Source of the DNA: Salinigranum salinum
Lineage (GTDB): Archaea; Halobacteriota; Halobacteria; Halobacteriales; Haloferacaceae
Length of the DNA: 64,000 nt
Assembly (NCBI RefSeq): GCF_009176545.1
Contig: NZ_VTOJ01000001.1
Location: 310,001 to 374,000 of the forward strand
Direction: 5' to 3'
Both the position numbers and the translations under genes were made by a program. Under the pieces are notes generated by a model. It saw only the letters and a list, made by a program, of their open reading frames with translations, was not told the origin of the DNA and searched no databases. Below are positions 9,617 through 17,568 of the stretch, piece by piece. The stretch's first letter is position 1, and each line of letters opens with the position of its first letter.

Positions 9617-9658
9617 CGGTGTGAAGTCTCCGGCCGCGACTCGCGGCAGTCGCGGTCG

Positions 9659-9865
9659 TCACCAGCCACGGGGGATCACGCTCCCACATCGACGACAGCG
9701 CCACCCGTCGTCCACCCGGTCGAAGGCGACGCCTCGCTGGGGGATTCCACACTCGAACCACTCGTGACCACAGCGTGGGCAGGCGCGCAACGGGCGTCGC
9801 TCGGCCCGCGGCAGCACCGGGTGGTCGTCCCGATCCGTCTCGCACGCGTCCGGTCGTACTGCCAT
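9659..9865 (-). CDS. Small two-knuckle zinc-ribbon protein (68 aa)
   Basis: Two CxxC knuckles, CPRCGHEW near residue 29 and CRRCGS near 57, would bind one zinc in a rubredoxin-like ribbon. The ATG at 9865 is preferred because residues encoded further upstream are basic and unlike haloarchaeal protein. It may be co-transcribed with the oxidoreductase at 8537-9616. Function unknown. Confidence 0.6.
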   Translation of the reverse strand: MAVRPDACETDRDDHPVLPRAERRPLRACPRCGHEWFECGIPQRGVAFDRVDDGWRCRRCGSVIPRGW

Positions 9866-9951
9866 CGCTCGTCGGTACGGGACGGTGCCGGAACGGTGTG
9901 GGGGCGTGATGGTGCGGTGTTTCAAGTGCGCTCGGGCTCGCGGGACGCCCC

Positions 9952-10764
9952 TCACGGGGCGAGGAACTCGTCGACGAGTTTCGCCTGGGCGTTCGCGAGG
10001 TGTTCGGCGAACGTCGAGTCGGCGATATCCAGCGCCGCCGCGACCTCGCTCGCGTTCGCGCCGCCGCGGTACTCGAAGTAGCCGTGTTCGTACGCCACCC
10101 GGAGCACCTCGCGCTGCCTCGGCGTCAGCCGTCCGCCGTCGACGACGGTCGCACCCGGTTCCCCGCCGTCCCCCGGCGTCTCGGTGACGCTGCGGACGAG
10201 ACAGCGGACCTCGACCCGTTCACCCAGCGCGTCGAGTTCGGCCACGACCTCGCGGAGTCGCTCGACGTCCGCGAGGTGGAGCGTGAGCACCAGCGTCCCG
10301 TCGACAGCGTGGACGTCGGCGATGGGACAGCCGGGCCGTTCGACCGCCTCGCAGACGCACGCACCGTCGGCCGCGTCGACGTCCTCGTCGCCGGTCCCCG
10401 GTGAGTCGCGGGTGAACTGATAGACGCGTTCGTCTCCGAGCGTCATCACCGGATCGGCCTCCGCGAGCGCCCCAGAGTCGGCGGTCGTGACGGTCTCGTC
10501 GACGCGGATCTCCTCGACGACCCGTCCGCCGGCCCCCCGCGTCCACGTCACGTCCCTGATCGGTGGCGTCTCCGGATCCACGCTCTCCGCCGCGTCGGCG
10601 GCCGAGAGCGCGGCGACCGGACACTCCGCCGGTGCGTGAACCGCCAGCGTCGCGCGCACGCCCTCGCTCATCGGGCTCACCTTGGCCTTCCACGGCAAGT
10701 CTCCTGTGGTTCCGGGCGCGTCTCCGGCCACCGGGACGCTCGTCTCGCTTCGATCGGTCGTCAC
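9952..10764 (-). CDS. HTH_10 (Bat-like) transcriptional regulator (270 aa)
   Basis: The C-terminus, LTPRQREVLRVAYEHGYFEYRGGAN onward (about residues 212-270), is the HTH_10 helix-turn-helix of the haloarchaeal bacterio-opsin-activator family, ending in the usual DSTFAEHLANAQAKLVDEF. The N-terminal 200 residues are a family-specific sensor-like region with clustered cysteines (CVCEAVERPGCP near 135-146) that could sense metal or redox. The start at 10764 is uncertain: an internal ATG (MSEGVRATL, about 10671) looks equally good because that is where family similarity usually begins. Confidence 0.85.
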   Translation of the reverse strand: MTTDRSETSVPVAGDAPGTTGDLPWKAKVSPMSEGVRATLAVHAPAECPVAALSAADAAESVDPETPPIRDVTWTRGAGGRVVEEIRVDETVTTADSGALAEADPVMTLGDERVYQFTRDSPGTGDEDVDAADGACVCEAVERPGCPIADVHAVDGTLVLTLHLADVERLREVVAELDALGERVEVRCLVRSVTETPGDGGEPGATVVDGGRLTPRQREVLRVAYEHGYFEYRGGANASEVAAALDIADSTFAEHLANAQAKLVDEFLAP

Positions 10765-10935
10765 CGCGCTCTCGGGCGTCTCGTGGTCGCTTCCGCCTGT
10801 GGACGATCCGCGCCGCGACCGATGTCGCTCTCCACCGAGACGTTCACAAGACTGCTTCGGTCGTGTGCACGCTCCCCGTCAGCCGCGAACAAGCATTTAC
10901 CCTCGAAGCCCCTCCGTAGAAGTGGAGGCATCCCC

Positions 10936-11223
10936 ATGACCACCCCAACCCACAACCGCCCTGCGTCGTTCGATCTCTCCCGCGAGGAGGCGTGGGTGCT
11001 CCACACTGCCCTCACCTCGGCCCTCGACCGGGCGCTCGACGCCGGCGAGACGCCCCGCTACGCCCGCGCGCTCGTCCTCCAGCTCGAATCGGGCGAGACG
11101 GAGTTCGACCTCACCGCCCGTCGGTTCGTCGCGGACGCCCTCGCGACCTACCTCGAGGACGTCCCGGACCGCGACGCGGCGATCGCCGCGCGACTCCTCG
11201 ATCGGCTTCGCGACACGCTCTGA
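10936..11223 (+). CDS. Conserved small haloarchaeal protein (95 aa)
   Basis: A small, mostly helical, acidic protein (SFDLSREEAWVLHTALTSALDRAL... RFVADALATYLEDVPDRDAAIAARLLDRL). Similar short proteins are common and uncharacterised in haloarchaea. The ATG at 10936 is preceded by a TATA-like ACAAGCATTTACC stretch about 40 bp upstream. It is transcribed divergently from the HTH_10 regulator, so that regulator might control it (inference). Confidence 0.75.
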   Translation: MTTPTHNRPASFDLSREEAWVLHTALTSALDRALDAGETPRYARALVLQLESGETEFDLTARRFVADALATYLEDVPDRDAAIAARLLDRLRDTL

Positions 11224-11250
11224 CCCGTCCCGTCCGTGCCCTCTCCCGTG

Positions 11251-11757
11251 TCACTCCTCGTCGCGCCAGTAGTCGACGGTCGCGTCCCTCGGGAAGTAGC
11301 CGTCGACGACGCGGTCCTCGGAGTCGCCCCCCGGCGGTGAGCCCGCGTAGACGCCGATCTTCCCGGAGTCGGGGTAGACCGTGACGTCGGGGTCGCGCAT
11401 CGTCGACACCACGAGGAACCGGAGCGGCTCGTCGCCGTCGTTCTCGACGCGGTGGGCGCTCTCGGGCCCCGCCGGGAGCGCCACGTAGTCACCGGCGCGG
11501 AGCGGGTGACGTTCGTCGGCTGTATCCCTCTCTCCGTCGCCGACGCGAAGCGTCCCCTCGCCCGAGACGACGTAGATGGCCTCCTCGTTGCCCGTGTGGT
11601 AGTGGTACGGCCACGACTTCCCGCCTGAAGGGAGCTCGTAGAGGCTCGCCCCGAGCCGTTCCCCACCGGCAGCGTCGGCGAGGCGTTTCCGGCGGAAGTG
11701 GGTCGGTCCACGCTCGGTTTCGGTCCACTCCAGTGACGACTCGTTGACTGGTCCCAT
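11251..11757 (-). CDS. Cupin-domain protein (168 aa)
   Basis: A single cupin barrel. Motif 1 is WPYHYHTGNEEAIYVVSGEGTLRVG (metal-binding His-x-His and Glu, about residues 48-72) and motif 2 covers about 86-110 (RAGDYVALPAGPESAHRVEND). Such proteins are sugar-isomerase-like or binding proteins; substrate unknown. It ends 27 bp from the end of the convergent gene at 11223. Confidence 0.88.
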   Translation of the reverse strand: MGPVNESSLEWTETERGPTHFRRKRLADAAGGERLGASLYELPSGGKSWPYHYHTGNEEAIYVVSGEGTLRVGDGERDTADERHPLRAGDYVALPAGPESAHRVENDGDEPLRFLVVSTMRDPDVTVYPDSGKIGVYAGSPPGGDSEDRVVDGYFPRDATVDYWRDEE

Positions 11758-11877
11758 GGTCGACCGTGCTCGGTGGTGACGTATAGAGTCACCGGCGGTT
11801 CGACACTCGTCCCCTCACCCTCTCGTGACTGTCTCCGCCGTCCGGAACTCCCCGCACCTGCCGCCGTCCGTAGCTTC

Positions 11878-12357
11878 ATGTCGTCTCGGGACGACTTCCC
11901 GGATATGTCCGAAGAGGTCACTCGCCTCCTGCGCAAGGCGTACCAGGACGAACACGAGACCGTGATGAACTACATGACCAACGCGATCGTCCTCGACGGC
12001 GTCCGCGCCGAGGAGATCAAGGAGTCGCTCCAGACCGACATCCAGGAGGAACTCGGCCACGCCGAACAGCTGGGCCAGCGGCTGAAGCAGCTCGACGAAC
12101 GACCGCCCGCCTCGGGCGAGTTCGAGGCGCACCAGCACTCGCTGCAGCCCCCCGAGGACTCGACGGACGTCCTCTCCGTGATCGACGGCGTGCTCGACGC
12201 CGAGGAGGACGCCATCGCCACCTACCGCGCGCTCATCGACGCCGCGGAGGAGGCGAACGACCCCGTGACGGAGGATCTGGCGGTGACGATCCTCGCCGAC
12301 GAGGAGGCCCACCGGACGGAGTTCCGCGGCTTCAAGAAGGAGTACCAGCGCGACTGA
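11878..12357 (+). CDS. Ferritin-like di-iron domain protein (159 aa)
   Basis: Four-helix ferritin-like protein. Putative metal ligands are in EHETVMNYM (about residues 22-30), EELGHAEQL (about 58-66), DAEEDAIATYRAL (about 106-118) and ADEEAHRTEF (about 141-150), two E-x-x-H style pairs. Possible roles are iron storage, rubrerythrin-like peroxide handling or Dps-like protection. Start is either 11878 or the ATG at 11905 (MSEEVTRLL), which removes nine residues without touching the fold. Confidence 0.85.
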   Translation: MSSRDDFPDMSEEVTRLLRKAYQDEHETVMNYMTNAIVLDGVRAEEIKESLQTDIQEELGHAEQLGQRLKQLDERPPASGEFEAHQHSLQPPEDSTDVLSVIDGVLDAEEDAIATYRALIDAAEEANDPVTEDLAVTILADEEAHRTEFRGFKKEYQRD

Positions 12358-12455
12358 GCGGCCGTCACGACCCGCGTTCTCGGGGACGTCGTCTCCTCAC
12401 CCCTGTCGAAGGACGACGTTCTCCACCGCTGATCGTTTCGGTCGTCTCAACTGTC

Positions 12456-12508
12456 TGTAATGTAAACGAGAATATGTAATTATTTGTTGCCTGCAGGATG
12501 ACATTACA
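12456..12508. promoter_or_regulatory. A/T-rich promoter of the alcohol dehydrogenase with an inverted repeat
   Basis: TGTAATGT (12456-12463) and ACATTACA (12501-12508) are an exact inverted pair flanking the TATA-like region (TGTAATTATTTG around 12476-12486), which lies about 30 bp before the ATG at 12514. A looped repressor site is possible. Confidence 0.45.
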
Positions 12509-12513
12509 CTGCC

Positions 12514-13581
12514 ATGCAGGCAGTGGTACTCGAGGAGTTCAAGGAACCGCTGGAAGTACAGGACGTCGACCGCCCCGAACCGGAACCCGACGGGGCGGTC
12601 GCCGAAGTGATCGGCTGTGGCGTCTGCCGCTCTGACTGGCACTGCTGGCAGGGTGACTGGGACTGGTTCGGCTACCGGCCCGACCCGCCGCACATCCTGG
12701 GCCACGAACCGACCGGTCGCGTCGTCGCCGTCGGGGAGGAGGTCGAGCACGTCGAGGAGGGCCAGGAGATCGCCATCCCGTTCAACTTCGCCTGCGGCAC
12801 CTGCGACCTCTGTCGCAACGGACGCGAGAACATCTGTGAGAACCACGTCGGGCTCGGCTTCATGAACCGGGCGCCCGGCGCGTTCGCCGAGGAGGTCCAC
12901 ATCCCCAACGCGGACATCAACGCCGTGCCCCTGCCCGACAGCATCGACGCCGGGGCCGCCGCCGGCTGTGGCTGTCGGTTCATGACCTCCTTCCACGCGA
13001 TGGCTCACCGCGCGCCCGTCACCGCCGGCGACGACGTCGTCATCCACGGCTGTGGGGGTATCGGGCTCTCCGCGGTCCACATCGCGAACGCGCTCGGCGG
13101 CAACGTCATCGGCGTCGATCTGATGGACGAGAAACTCGAGAAGGCCGAGGAACTCGGCGCGGTCGCGACGGTCAACGCCCGCGAGGTCGACGACCCCGCC
13201 AAGGAGGTGCGCGACATCACGAACGGCGGGGCGGACGTCTCCGCCGACGCGCTCGGCATCGCGGTGACGTGTCAGAACGCGGTGAACAGCCTGAAGAAGG
13301 GCGGCACGCACGTCCAGATCGGCCTGACGACGAGCGAGGAGAAGGGGATGGTGTCGCTGCCGACCGACGAGTTCGTCGCCAAGGAGATCGACTTCAAGGG
13401 GTCGCTCGGTCTCCAGCCGTCGCGGTACAGCGAGATGCTCGACATGATCGAGTCCAGCAAGCTCGACCCGACGGCGCTCGTGGAGGACACCATCGACATC
13501 CACCAGGTGCCCGACGAACTCGCGGCCATGAGCGACTACGACACGATCGGCATCCCGGTCTGCACCGACTTCTCGGGCTGA
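12514..13581 (+). CDS. Zinc-dependent alcohol dehydrogenase, MDR family (355 aa)
   Basis: Medium-chain dehydrogenase/reductase. Catalytic zinc ligands are in GCGVCRSDW (about 29-37) and GHEPTGR (about 61-67), and the structural zinc site is CGTCDLCRNGRENIC (about 93-107). The Rossmann motif GCGGIGLSAVHIA is near 176-188. It oxidises or reduces an alcohol/aldehyde with NAD(P); the substrate cannot be told. Length normal. Its promoter is A/T-rich and carries an inverted repeat, suggesting it is regulated. Confidence 0.94.
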   Translation: MQAVVLEEFKEPLEVQDVDRPEPEPDGAVAEVIGCGVCRSDWHCWQGDWDWFGYRPDPPHILGHEPTGRVVAVGEEVEHVEEGQEIAIPFNFACGTCDLCRNGRENICENHVGLGFMNRAPGAFAEEVHIPNADINAVPLPDSIDAGAAAGCGCRFMTSFHAMAHRAPVTAGDDVVIHGCGGIGLSAVHIANALGGNVIGVDLMDEKLEKAEELGAVATVNAREVDDPAKEVRDITNGGADVSADALGIAVTCQNAVNSLKKGGTHVQIGLTTSEEKGMVSLPTDEFVAKEIDFKGSLGLQPSRYSEMLDMIESSKLDPTALVEDTIDIHQVPDELAAMSDYDTIGIPVCTDFSG

Positions 13582-13681
13582 GCGGCCGCACCCCCCCGGC
13601 TCTCGCGCCGTCGTGAGTCGCTCGCTGTCGGGTCGATTCCCGACCGCTCCCCACGTACGATAGCGCGGAGGGACAAGACTG

Positions 13682-14947
13682 ATGCCGCTGTTGTCGCCAC
13701 TGCCACCCGTGCCCTCCCGACGGACGGTCGTGTCTAGCGCTGCCGCCGCGGGCGTCACCTCGCTCGCGGGCTGTCTCGACGACGTCCGCCGCGTCGGCGG
13801 CCTCGACGCCGTCGGTGATACGACCGTCGAGTCGTGGTCCCCGCAGGCTGGAACGTGGCCGCTCGACCGCTACGACCTCGCTGGCACCGCGCACGACCCA
13901 CACGCCTCGCCACCCGACGACCCGCGGATCGCGTGGGCAGAGACGGTGGCACCGGACCCGGTGTCGACGCTCGTCGTGAGCGACGACTCGGTCGCCGCCG
14001 CCGGTTCCGATCGGGTCGCGCTAGTCTCGACCGACGGGGCGATCCGGTGGCAGCAGTCGATCGGTGGCGAGGCAGGGGCGTGGTACGACGGCGTCCTCTA
14101 CCTCGCCGGAACGGGTCGCGTAGCCGCGCTCACCGCCGACGGGAGCGCCGCGTGGGGAGCGCCGACGTCGCTCGACGGCGACGGTCGCGGGTACGGTGTC
14201 GTCCCGACCGCCGACGGCGTCTACGCGGGGGTACACGGTCGCGCGGTCGCCCTCGACCGCGACTCGGGGGCGCTGCGGTGGACACGATCGTTCCCGAACG
14301 GCTTCGGGCGGAACGGCGTCTGCGTCGCCGACGGCCGCGTGTTCCACGCCGGGACGAGTGGCCTCGCCGCGTACGCGTCCCGGCCCGTCGACGCGGCGAC
14401 CCGACACCTCGGCCCCCGCGTGGTCTGGTCTACGACCAGCGCGGTCCCCTCGTTCCCGTCGAGTCCGACGGTCGCCGGGGAGACGCTCTCCGTCACCGAA
14501 TCCGGATCCGACCCCGGGGGACGCGTGTACGCTTTCTCGACCGCCGACGGCTCGCTCCAGTGGCGGACCGAGCCGCTCGGTCGGTACGGGGAGGCGCCGG
14601 CTATCGCGGGCGACCACGGGTTCGTGGGCGTGGCACGTGGCGGGGACGCGGAGATCGGCTCCGTCGTCGCACTCGTGCTCGACGACGGTGCTGTCGCGTG
14701 GCGACACGACTTCCCCGCCGAGTCGTGGGTTGGCGACGTCGTCGTCGGGGGCGACGTGGTCCTCGCCGCAGCGAGAACGTCCACCGGCTCCGACGGCCAG
14801 CGCGGCCGCGTCGTGGCACTCGACCCCCTGGCTGGAGAGACACGGTGGACCGTCGACTTCGACGCCCCCGTGGGATCTCTCGCAGCCGTCGACGATCGGG
14901 TGTACGTCGGCGGCGACGGGTTCGTCGCGGCACTCGCACCCCCCTGA
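13682..14947 (+). CDS. Exported PQQ-like beta-propeller lipoprotein (421 aa)
   Basis: The N-terminus has a twin-arginine signal (PSRRTVVSS, residues 11-19) and a lipobox ending TSLAGC, so the mature protein is probably lipid-anchored outside the cell. The rest is a series of PQQ/WD-like propeller blades (repeated GxxxWxxxx patterns such as DGAIRWQQS, GALRWTRS, GSLQWRTE, GAVAWRHD, GETRWTVD). Haloarchaeal members of this family usually act as binding or scaffold proteins rather than quinoprotein dehydrogenases. The stop lies in a palindrome shared with the convergent gene. Confidence 0.88.
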   Translation: MPLLSPLPPVPSRRTVVSSAAAAGVTSLAGCLDDVRRVGGLDAVGDTTVESWSPQAGTWPLDRYDLAGTAHDPHASPPDDPRIAWAETVAPDPVSTLVVSDDSVAAAGSDRVALVSTDGAIRWQQSIGGEAGAWYDGVLYLAGTGRVAALTADGSAAWGAPTSLDGDGRGYGVVPTADGVYAGVHGRAVALDRDSGALRWTRSFPNGFGRNGVCVADGRVFHAGTSGLAAYASRPVDAATRHLGPRVVWSTTSAVPSFPSSPTVAGETLSVTESGSDPGGRVYAFSTADGSLQWRTEPLGRYGEAPAIAGDHGFVGVARGGDAEIGSVVALVLDDGAVAWRHDFPAESWVGDVVVGGDVVLAAARTSTGSDGQRGRVVALDPLAGETRWTVDFDAPVGSLAAVDDRVYVGGDGFVAALAPP

Positions 14948-14961
14948 GTCGCCGACTCAGG
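14943..14961. terminator. Palindrome shared by two convergent stop codons
   Basis: CCTGAGTCG (14943-14951), one spacer base and CGACTCAGG (14953-14961) form a perfect 9-bp inverted repeat. The TGA of the plus gene (14945-14947) and the TGA of the minus gene (14957-14959) sit in mirrored positions. It could act as a bidirectional terminator hairpin; no T-tract follows. Confidence 0.45.
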
Positions 14962-15664
14962 CCACGTCCCGTTCGTCGGTATGGTCGGACGTCCCACCAC
15001 CGCCCTCGTCGTCGCTCTCGGCGGTGTCAGCCGTCCCACCACCGCCCTCGTCGTCGCTCTCGGCGGTGTCAGCCGTCCCACCATCGCTCCCGTCGTCGCT
15101 CTCGTCGTCGCTCTCGGCCTCGTCCGTTCCCGTCGGCTCGCCCGACGTCTCGACCGTCGCTGGGGTGAACGCCGCCGGCGTCGGTACCGGAACGAGTCGC
15201 GCGGAGACCTTCGCCGTCGTATCGATCGTGCCGTAGTACCGTCGCTGGTGGTGGGCCTCGCTCGTGTCGACGCGGAGCCGTGACTTCCGCGTCTCGTCTT
15301 CCGTCTCGGTCTCGCTGACGCCGAAGGAGAGGTCGAACTCCACGTCGACGGTCGCCTCGCTGAACTGGTAGCGCGTCGGCGTGAGCCCGAGGTCGAGCAG
15401 CGACCGTTCCTCCGTCTCCGCCGGCGTGTGAGTGACGGTTCCGTCGTCCTCGATGGTCCGTGTGACCCGCGGCACGACGTCGACCTTCGTCTCGGCGAAC
15501 TCGACCATCGACGCCGCCAGGTTCCGGTCGAGTTCGGACTGCGCGCTGGCGACGCTCGCCGCCGTCCCGTAGATGAGGTCGCGGAAGTCGATCTCGTCCA
15601 TCCGACGGACGAGTTCGCGGCCGGCGTCGCCGTCGTCGTCCCCGCCGTTCTCTCCGGTCGACAT
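14957..15664 (-). CDS. DUF2589-like protein with acidic repeat tail (235 aa)
   Basis: Last gene of a five-gene minus-strand operon. Residues about 14-50 (DFRDLIYGTAASVASAQSELDRNLAASMVEFA) form an amphipathic helix; a beta-rich part follows with the signature LTPTRYQFSEATVDVEFDLSF (about 95-115) and RLVPVPTPAAF (about 166-176). The paralogue at 15709-16284 has the same blocks. This architecture resembles bacterial DUF2589 proteins, whose function is unknown (my comparison by eye). The tail is Ser/Asp/Glu/Gly-rich and built from a 14-residue tandem repeat. No signal peptide or membrane helix. Confidence 0.75.
   Translation of the reverse strand: MSTGENGGDDDGDAGRELVRRMDEIDFRDLIYGTAASVASAQSELDRNLAASMVEFAETKVDVVPRVTRTIEDDGTVTHTPAETEERSLLDLGLTPTRYQFSEATVDVEFDLSFGVSETETEDETRKSRLRVDTSEAHHQRRYYGTIDTTAKVSARLVPVPTPAAFTPATVETSGEPTGTDEAESDDESDDGSDGGTADTAESDDEGGGGTADTAESDDEGGGGTSDHTDERDVA
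14992..15107. repeat. 42-bp in-frame tandem repeat in a coding tail
   Basis: Two essentially exact copies (14992-15033, 15034-15075) and a degenerate third starting at 15076 encode GGGGTADTAESDDE-type units in the tail of the minus-strand gene. Confidence 0.9.
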
Positions 15665-15708
15665 CAGTTACTCACGGCCCGTGACCGGCCGTGACCGGCG
15701 TTTCTGGC

Positions 15709-16284
15709 TCACGAGTCGTTCCCATCGTCCTGTTCCTCGCCGGCGGGTGTCGGATTGGTGGGGTTGCCGTCCTCGTCCGTCGTCGTTCGCTGGTCGTCGG
15801 TGTACACCTCCGGTTCGATGCGCTCCGGCGGCGGCACCGGGACGAGTTTCGTCACGAGGTGGCTGGTCCCGTTGACCTCCTTGCCGAACTTGCGGTTGTG
15901 CTCGACGTCCGTCCTGATGCTGGCGCTGTACAGCCCCCACCCGGCCTTCGCCTCGGCACCGACTTTGACACTGGTGTCGGTCTGTGACGTCGTCTTGATG
16001 TCCATCTTCACGTCGATCGTCGCCTCGCTGAACTGGTAGAACGTCGGCATCAGCCCCATCTGGAGCGGGCTCATCTCCGCGGTGTACGACGCGTACGTGA
16101 CCCCGTCGTCCGTGATCGTCCGCTGGATCGCCGTGATCACCTCGACGTCGTCGGCGTCGTTCAGCGCCTTCAGCGTCTCGATCGAGTTGTCGTCGAGCGC
16201 GCGCTGTGCGTCCGCGATACCCAGTCCGAGTTTGGCGACCATCGACGGCAACGGGACGTCGAGAAGCTCTTGTCCGACTGACAT
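15709..16284 (-). CDS. DUF2589-like protein, paralogue of the next gene (191 aa)
   Basis: Helical N-terminus (LPSMVAKLGLGIADAQRALDDN, about residues 11-32), then a beta-rich part with LMPTFYQFSEATIDVKMDI (about 76-94) and LVTKLVPVPPPERIEPEVY (about 142-160), block for block like 14957-15664 and, more distantly, 17565-18062. The C-terminal 30 residues are low-complexity Asp/Thr/Glu. No signal peptide. It begins after a 132-bp A/T-rich gap that probably holds an internal promoter, so it and the downstream paralogue may be expressed separately from the upstream three genes. Confidence 0.75.
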   Translation of the reverse strand: MSVGQELLDVPLPSMVAKLGLGIADAQRALDDNSIETLKALNDADDVEVITAIQRTITDDGVTYASYTAEMSPLQMGLMPTFYQFSEATIDVKMDIKTTSQTDTSVKVGAEAKAGWGLYSASIRTDVEHNRKFGKEVNGTSHLVTKLVPVPPPERIEPEVYTDDQRTTTDEDGNPTNPTPAGEEQDDGNDS

Positions 16285-16304
16285 TATTTGTTACCTCGCT
16301 GTCT

Positions 16305-16342
16305 GTATGTCAGGTGTACACATATCTGTTTGTATGACATAC
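16305..16342. promoter_or_regulatory. Internal promoter region with inverted repeat
   Basis: GTATGTCA (16305-16312) and TGACATAC (16335-16342) are an exact 8-bp inverted pair 22 bp apart. A TGTACA palindrome (16315-16320) lies between them. The region is A/T-rich, unlike its surroundings, and lies 20-60 bp upstream of the minus-strand start at 16284. Probable promoter plus operator. Confidence 0.5.
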
Positions 16343-16416
16343 GAGAAGATACGTATTTTCGAAGTATCATGTGTCCGGGGATCGCGCTCGGCGATCGGGT
16401 GCGACGGACGGGTCGG

Positions 16417-16749
16417 TCACTGCCGGCGGTCGGTCTCGTCTCGGTCGGTCTCGTCGCGGACGGTGACCGTCGGCGTCGGCAGTCGCGCCGGATCGACCGA
16501 CACGCCCCCCACGTGGTCGACCATCGGGTGCGTGCGGAGCGACTGGGCGGTCTCGTACGCCGTCGCGACGACGACGAACCCGCCCGGAGCGTCGAGCTGG
16601 ACGTACTCCGGCCCGCCGATGGCCGTCGCCACGGTCCGTCGGAACGCCGCGTGGTCGACCGACGGGTGACGGCGTACGAAGAAGAGGCCGACCTCGCCGG
16701 CTCCGAGCGAGACGTCGACGGTCGCGCCGAACCGGTCGGCGAACTCCAT
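16417..16749 (-). CDS. Small conserved-looking protein in the PASTA operon (110 aa)
   Basis: Its ATG (16749) directly abuts the stop of the PASTA gene (16750), so translation is probably coupled. The body alternates strands and helices. The segment VVVATAYETAQSLRTHPMVDHVGGVSVDP (about 60-88) looks like the end of an inhibitor-I9/propeptide ferredoxin-like fold (L-x-x-H-P-x-V-x-x-V). That match is by eye and weak. The C-terminus is a short charged tail with DETDR repeated. No function is claimed. Confidence 0.7.
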   Translation of the reverse strand: MEFADRFGATVDVSLGAGEVGLFFVRRHPSVDHAAFRRTVATAIGGPEYVQLDAPGGFVVVATAYETAQSLRTHPMVDHVGGVSVDPARLPTPTVTVRDETDRDETDRRQ

Positions 16750-17568
16750 CTACGACTCCTCCTCGCCGTCGACGATGATCACCACGCTCGACCCTCTCGG
16801 GGCGACGGCGAACGCCCGTGGCCACTGTTCGACGACCGTCCCGTCGTCGTCGCCGTCACTGTGGACGCCGAACCCTTCCTCGCGGAGTTCCGTCTCGGCC
16901 TCGTCGGCCGACAGTCCGAGCACGTTCGGCACCTCGACGGGTGGACCGCTCGGCGGTTCCGCCGTCTCGGTCGTTCCTTCCGGAGCCCCGGTCGGTGGTG
17001 TCCCCGTCTGAAGCACCCCGCCGCCCGGTGTCAACGAATCCGGTCGCCCGCGGTGACGGAGCCGTCCACGCCGGCCGACGCTGAACGAGACAGTACTCAG
17101 TCGGTCGGCGTCGATCTCCTCGTCCGGGTCGACGAGCCGGAGGTCCAGCCCGTCCTGCGTCCCTCCACCCGAGACGTCCGCGCGGAGCGTGACGTCGAGG
17201 TCGCCGACGACGACGTTGCTCCCCGCGAGGTCGTCGTTGGCCTGCTGGAACGACCGGCCGACGCTCGCGAGCAACGCGTCGAACGCGAACTGCCGTCGTT
17301 TGAACGCCTCGTTCTCCGAACTGAGCTCCTGCCTCTTCGAGTCCAGTTCGTCGACCCGACGCTGGAGTCGCTCGACCTCGTCTTCTAGCTCGCTCTTGTC
17401 GCGTTCGGCCTGCTTGAGCTGTCGTCTGAGCGACTGGATCCGCTCGTCCCGCCCGGGGAACAGCCGGGAGAACCACCCGCCGCCACCGCGGTCGTCGGCA
17501 CTCTCGTCGTCCTCACCGCCGTCGGTCCGTGGCCCCGTTCGGTGGCCGAGCGAGTCGTGGCTGCTCAT
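16750..17568 (-). CDS. Coiled-coil protein with C-terminal PASTA domain (272 aa)
   Basis: Layout: acidic/Gly-rich start (1-32), a WFSRLFPGR segment, a strong coiled coil with Leu/charged heptads (about 41-95), a DUF2589-like core (FAFDALLASVGRSFQQANDDL then VVVGDLDVTLRADVS, about 92-135), a Pro/Thr linker, and one PASTA domain (about 208-268: VPNVLGLSADEAETELREEGF, ending GSSVVIIVDG). PASTA domains normally bind peptidoglycan fragments in bacteria, which archaea lack. No signal or membrane helix is visible, so it is probably cytoplasmic. Its start overlaps the upstream stop by 4 bp (ATGA, 17565-17568). Confidence 0.8.
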   Translation of the reverse strand: MSSHDSLGHRTGPRTDGGEDDESADDRGGGGWFSRLFPGRDERIQSLRRQLKQAERDKSELEDEVERLQRRVDELDSKRQELSSENEAFKRRQFAFDALLASVGRSFQQANDDLAGSNVVVGDLDVTLRADVSGGGTQDGLDLRLVDPDEEIDADRLSTVSFSVGRRGRLRHRGRPDSLTPGGGVLQTGTPPTGAPEGTTETAEPPSGPPVEVPNVLGLSADEAETELREEGFGVHSDGDDDGTVVEQWPRAFAVAPRGSSVVIIVDGEEES

